Translations under genes and position numbers: made by a program
The notes under the pieces: model-generated
Seen by the model: the letters and a program-made list of their open reading frames with translations, nothing else
The model's database searches: none
Told to the model about the DNA's origin: nothing
Assembly (NCBI RefSeq): GCF_020379485.1
Contig: NC_063442.1
Span: 14,382,009-14,446,008, forward strand
DNA: 64,000 nt
Direction: 5' to 3'
Source: Brassica napus
Taxonomy: Eukaryota > Streptophyta > Magnoliopsida > Brassicales > Brassicaceae
In this document: positions 61,198 to 64,000 of the stretch, piece after piece
Position numbering within the stretch: position 1 is the first letter of the stretch
How the letters are laid out: every line of letters begins with the position of its first letter

Positions 61198-62721
61198 TTA
61201 TGGTGCCAGTCTTGTGAGTGTGAAGGAAGTGGCTTGTTCTGGAAGACAGATGTGGCTCTCTTCAAAAAGAGATGCTCTTTCCAATAATTTCCTGATGTCG
61301 TCCTTTGTGACAGGTATCATCTCACCATCTACGCCTCGTGCGTGTCCACACTCATCTCTGTAGACTCCATACTCGTCCCTTCGTTCCCAAGTGAACTTTC
61401 TGGCTCTGTACATGTCAAAAGCGCGGTATCCAAATTCATAACGTCTGTCGATCGACGTCTGGTCATCCTTATCGGTCGACATTGGTGTTATCCTGTCGAT
61501 CGATGTCTGAGTTGTCCCGTCGATCGATGCTTGGCCTTTTGGTTGGCATGATAGATATGGATTGATTTCTGTTGTGGCGACTCCTACGTGTTTGTTTGGA
61601 TTGGTTTGAATGACGTCTGGAGTGCCACGTTGCTGTGAGAATAGGTTGTCAGGTCCATTGGCCACTTGAAGGATATCTGCTATGTCCTCTCTGGACACTT
61701 GTAAGATCCTTCCATCTATTGCACGTGCGTTGCCATCAGGGTCCCTGAAAATACCAAATGCATCAGGTGTTAGAAAACTGTAATCAATGTTTGCATTATT
61801 ATTCAATTTAGAAATAGAAAGATTAGGTTTAAGAGTAGTATCGATCGATGTTGATACAGATGCATCGAGCGAGGGCAGAATAATTTCTGCAGAAATTGTG
61901 TTCTTGAGATGATTGCTCTTCATGGATTTTCCTGTTGATATAGACGGAAGAGTGTTCATCTTTTCTGCTTGTGTGTCTGCTCTGGTGTGTGGAGGTGGTT
62001 TCAGGGGTGCAAAACGTTTTAAATAGGTATCTATAAACCTAGTTGGAGAGGGAATATTCTCCTGCTCCTGGATTTTCGCTCCGGCGCAAATATCGATCGA
62101 TGTTCCTATATGGGTGTCGATCGATGTGAGCGGTTGTTTTGCTGGACGAGGGTGGGTATCAACCGATGTGGAGTGCACTTCGTCGAACGATGTTGGAAAC
62201 GTGTTGGTGAACTTATGTGTTTCAAATCTTTCATCCTGCAAAGACATTTCTATTGCACGTTCCTTCCAATAATCATCATCGTATTCCTCTGTATGTTCCT
62301 CGTTAGGTGATGTAATTACAATGTCAACTGCAAAACATTCATGGAAACCACTGTCTTCACAACTGCCTATGGAATAATCATCACGTGCTCTCTTGCTTGG
62401 AGGTTGGAAGGCAAAGTGTGGATAACAATGATTAGGTAGAGTGAAATGGTCAACCGGCTGATCAACGTCGAGCGATGTTTTGTTGCGGTCATCGGTCACC
62501 GTTGACTCATTGGAATCGATCGATGGAAAAGTGTGGGTGTCTATCGATTCCGAGTACTCTGTTTCGTACTCTGATTCGTACTCTGCTCCATAATGGCATG
62601 CGCCAATGAAGCCAAGTTCTTTCCCGTAATCCACAAAATTAATAATTTTTCTCTTAGGTCGGATAGGGTCGTAGTGGATGTTGGGGTCTATCAGCATCAG
62701 ACACAATTTGTTTTTGTTCAT
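61198..62721 (-). pseudogene. Athila ORF-1-type protein segment, 507 residues
   Basis: Begins within the strand after the protease (CLMLIDPNIHYDP) and continues with acidic sequence and many (T/A/P)SID(T/R/S) repeats. Two copies of a short block are visible: FGIFRDPDGNARAIDGRI, and YGVYRDECGHARGVDGEMI, each followed by an (S/T)xxDI(A/R) helix. This marks an internal duplication. The host-gene appearance is deceptive: it is retrotransposon coding sequence. Confidence 0.6.
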
Positions 62722-62759
62722 GTCACAAACAGCTCCTATTGTAGCTAGGAAAGATCTTC

Positions 62760-63986
62760 CAAGCAGAAGTGAAGAGTTCTAGTTAAGTTTGATGTCTAAG
62801 ACATGAAAATCTACCGGGACAAGGGCATTACCAATCTGTACCTCCAGATCTCTTATGAAACCTCCTGTTGAAGATCCACGAAGGTGAAGGATTCTGTTGA
62901 AGGTTCGATGGTCAAACCAAGATGGTCTGCCATGATCCTAGGGAGGATACTAACTGATGCTCCTGTGTCACACATTGAATGGGGAAATTCAACACCCTTG
63001 ACTACGCATGGTATTGCAAACTTCCCAGGATCACTCTTCTTCGACAATGTGATCATGTGTCTCATCTTCTCTCTGACTTGATGAAACATTCTCCTAATGT
63101 CTTCCTCAGTTACCTTTCTTTCTCTGAAGAACATCCACAACCTGTGTGTGAAGTAAGCTTCATCAAAAGGTTTTTCGATTGGAATTCTGAGGATTCTTTT
63201 AGTGAAACCATCCATCTCCTTATCGTTAGCTTCCCTCTTAAGGTACTTAGGAATTTTCTCCTTTCTTTTCCTTAACCTTCTCCCTTCAGTTTCCTGATCT
63301 TCTTGAACTGGTTCTGGTGAACTATTTAAAGGGTTGGGTTTTGGTTCGGGTGGGCTATCTATTGGTTTAGGTGGTGTTTTGAGTGCGTTGATATAGTCAT
63401 TATCGACTGAGGGTAACCGCACTCGGTATGTCAGAGGTGCCTGTCGATCGATGGGAGGTGTGTTGTGACGATCGACGTCGAACTCACTCTGTCGATCGAT
63501 GGTTGGGTCAACCGATCGATCGATTTTATCATAGAAAGGGGAGGGTGGGTGAGGATGCTTAGCTGCGAATTCCTCATGAGTTAGAATTCGAACTGCATTG
63601 CATTCAGTCGATTTAGCGGACGACGTCGATCGATAACTGGAGTAATCCATCCATCGATTTTCGTCATGGTCTGTCGATTGATGCGAGTTCATCGACATCG
63701 GTCGACACCATTGGGATCCGCCGAGACTCATGGAGCTTTCGATTTCGAAGTCTCCTTCCTCAAGCTTTTCATGTCTCACCACTTGCCAGAAATCATCATC
63801 TATGATGGCATTTACGTGGTGTTTTCCTTTGTCAGCTCCTGCCTCTCTAGCGAATGCTTCTTGCCTCTTTATAGTTTTGCCAGTCTGAATCACTTGTGTT
63901 TCAAGTGTTCTCACCTGAGTCCCTAAGGTCTCGATTTTGGTGTTCAGATTGTTGTAGGCGGAGTCTATTTTACCGTTGAAATCCAC
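62760..63986 (-). pseudogene. Athila gag C-terminus and aspartic protease
   Basis: The frame from 63986 holds a coiled-coil start (YNNLNTKIETLGTQVRTLET), SID-type repeats, a proline-rich stretch, basic RRLRKRKEKIPKYLKRE and the retroviral-type aspartic protease with active site CDTGASVSILP and ADHLGL. A frame break at about 62853 and a stop (LN*NSS) at about 62779 follow. It extends beyond or begins near the window edge. Confidence 0.7.
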
Positions 63987-64000
63987 GGTGATATGTTGTT

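Larger units (their letters stand above)
60416..64000 (-). mobile_element. Athila-type retrotransposon remnant, truncated at the window edge
   Basis: Runs minus-ward from the window edge: gag C-terminus and protease (63986-62760), the Athila ORF-1-type region (62721-61198) and a tail (61170-60446). Stops separate them. A striking property is the repeated SID/SIDR/TSIDT motif with the DNA repeat TCGATCGAT. Confidence 0.75.

Overview
The window is nuclear DNA of a crucifer, most likely a Brassica or a close relative. It has GT-AG introns, an AT-rich background, Brassicaceae-type MITEs, Helitrons, LINEs and Athila elements. Its four recognisable protein genes lie in the same order as LARP6A - KAS1 - FLS2 - WRKY8 on Arabidopsis chromosome 5 (the At5g46250-At5g46350 neighbourhood, from memory). 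Gene assignments come from remembered family sequences; no search was run.

Layout. 1-11.4 kb is AT-rich intergenic DNA with a long inverted-repeat element, a 5'-truncated LINE flanked by target-site duplications (TSDs), a hAT-like element and an Emigrant-like MITE. 11.5-16.9 kb holds two convergent intact genes: LARP6A (+, 11 exons) and plastid beta-ketoacyl-ACP synthase I (-, 7 exons). 17-31 kb is repeat-rich and holds a 57-codon ORF of unknown function with a TATA box, an intact tRNA-Leu(UAG), and a complete 2.75-kb non-autonomous Helitron carrying a broken piece of a cycling-Dof-factor gene. 31.0-34.8 kb is an intact two-exon FLS2, the flagellin receptor kinase. 35-45 kb is a LINE tail, a second Helitron-like block with an OB-fold (RPA-like) gene relic, and low-complexity repeats. 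45.7-49.5 kb is an intact three-exon WRKY8-type transcription factor. 50.5-53.0 kb is a TIR element with a perfect 9-bp TSD whose core is a long fold-back built from about 18 copies of a small hairpin motif. 53.5-64 kb is LINE, gypsy and Athila retrotransposon wreckage, including one LTR with internal sequence on both sides.

FLS2 and WRKY8 are both associated with defence signalling, KAS1 with plastid fatty-acid elongation and LARP6A with RNA binding. Nothing here suggests they form a cluster or operon; their order is ancestral synteny.

The most unusual observations are the fold-back element at 50.5-53 kb, several very short insertions (14-22 nt, a few bases plus a poly(A) run) flanked by direct repeats that look like extreme 5'-truncated retrotransposition products, the Dof-carrying Helitron, and a tRNA-derived SINE-like relic inside the FLS2 intron.
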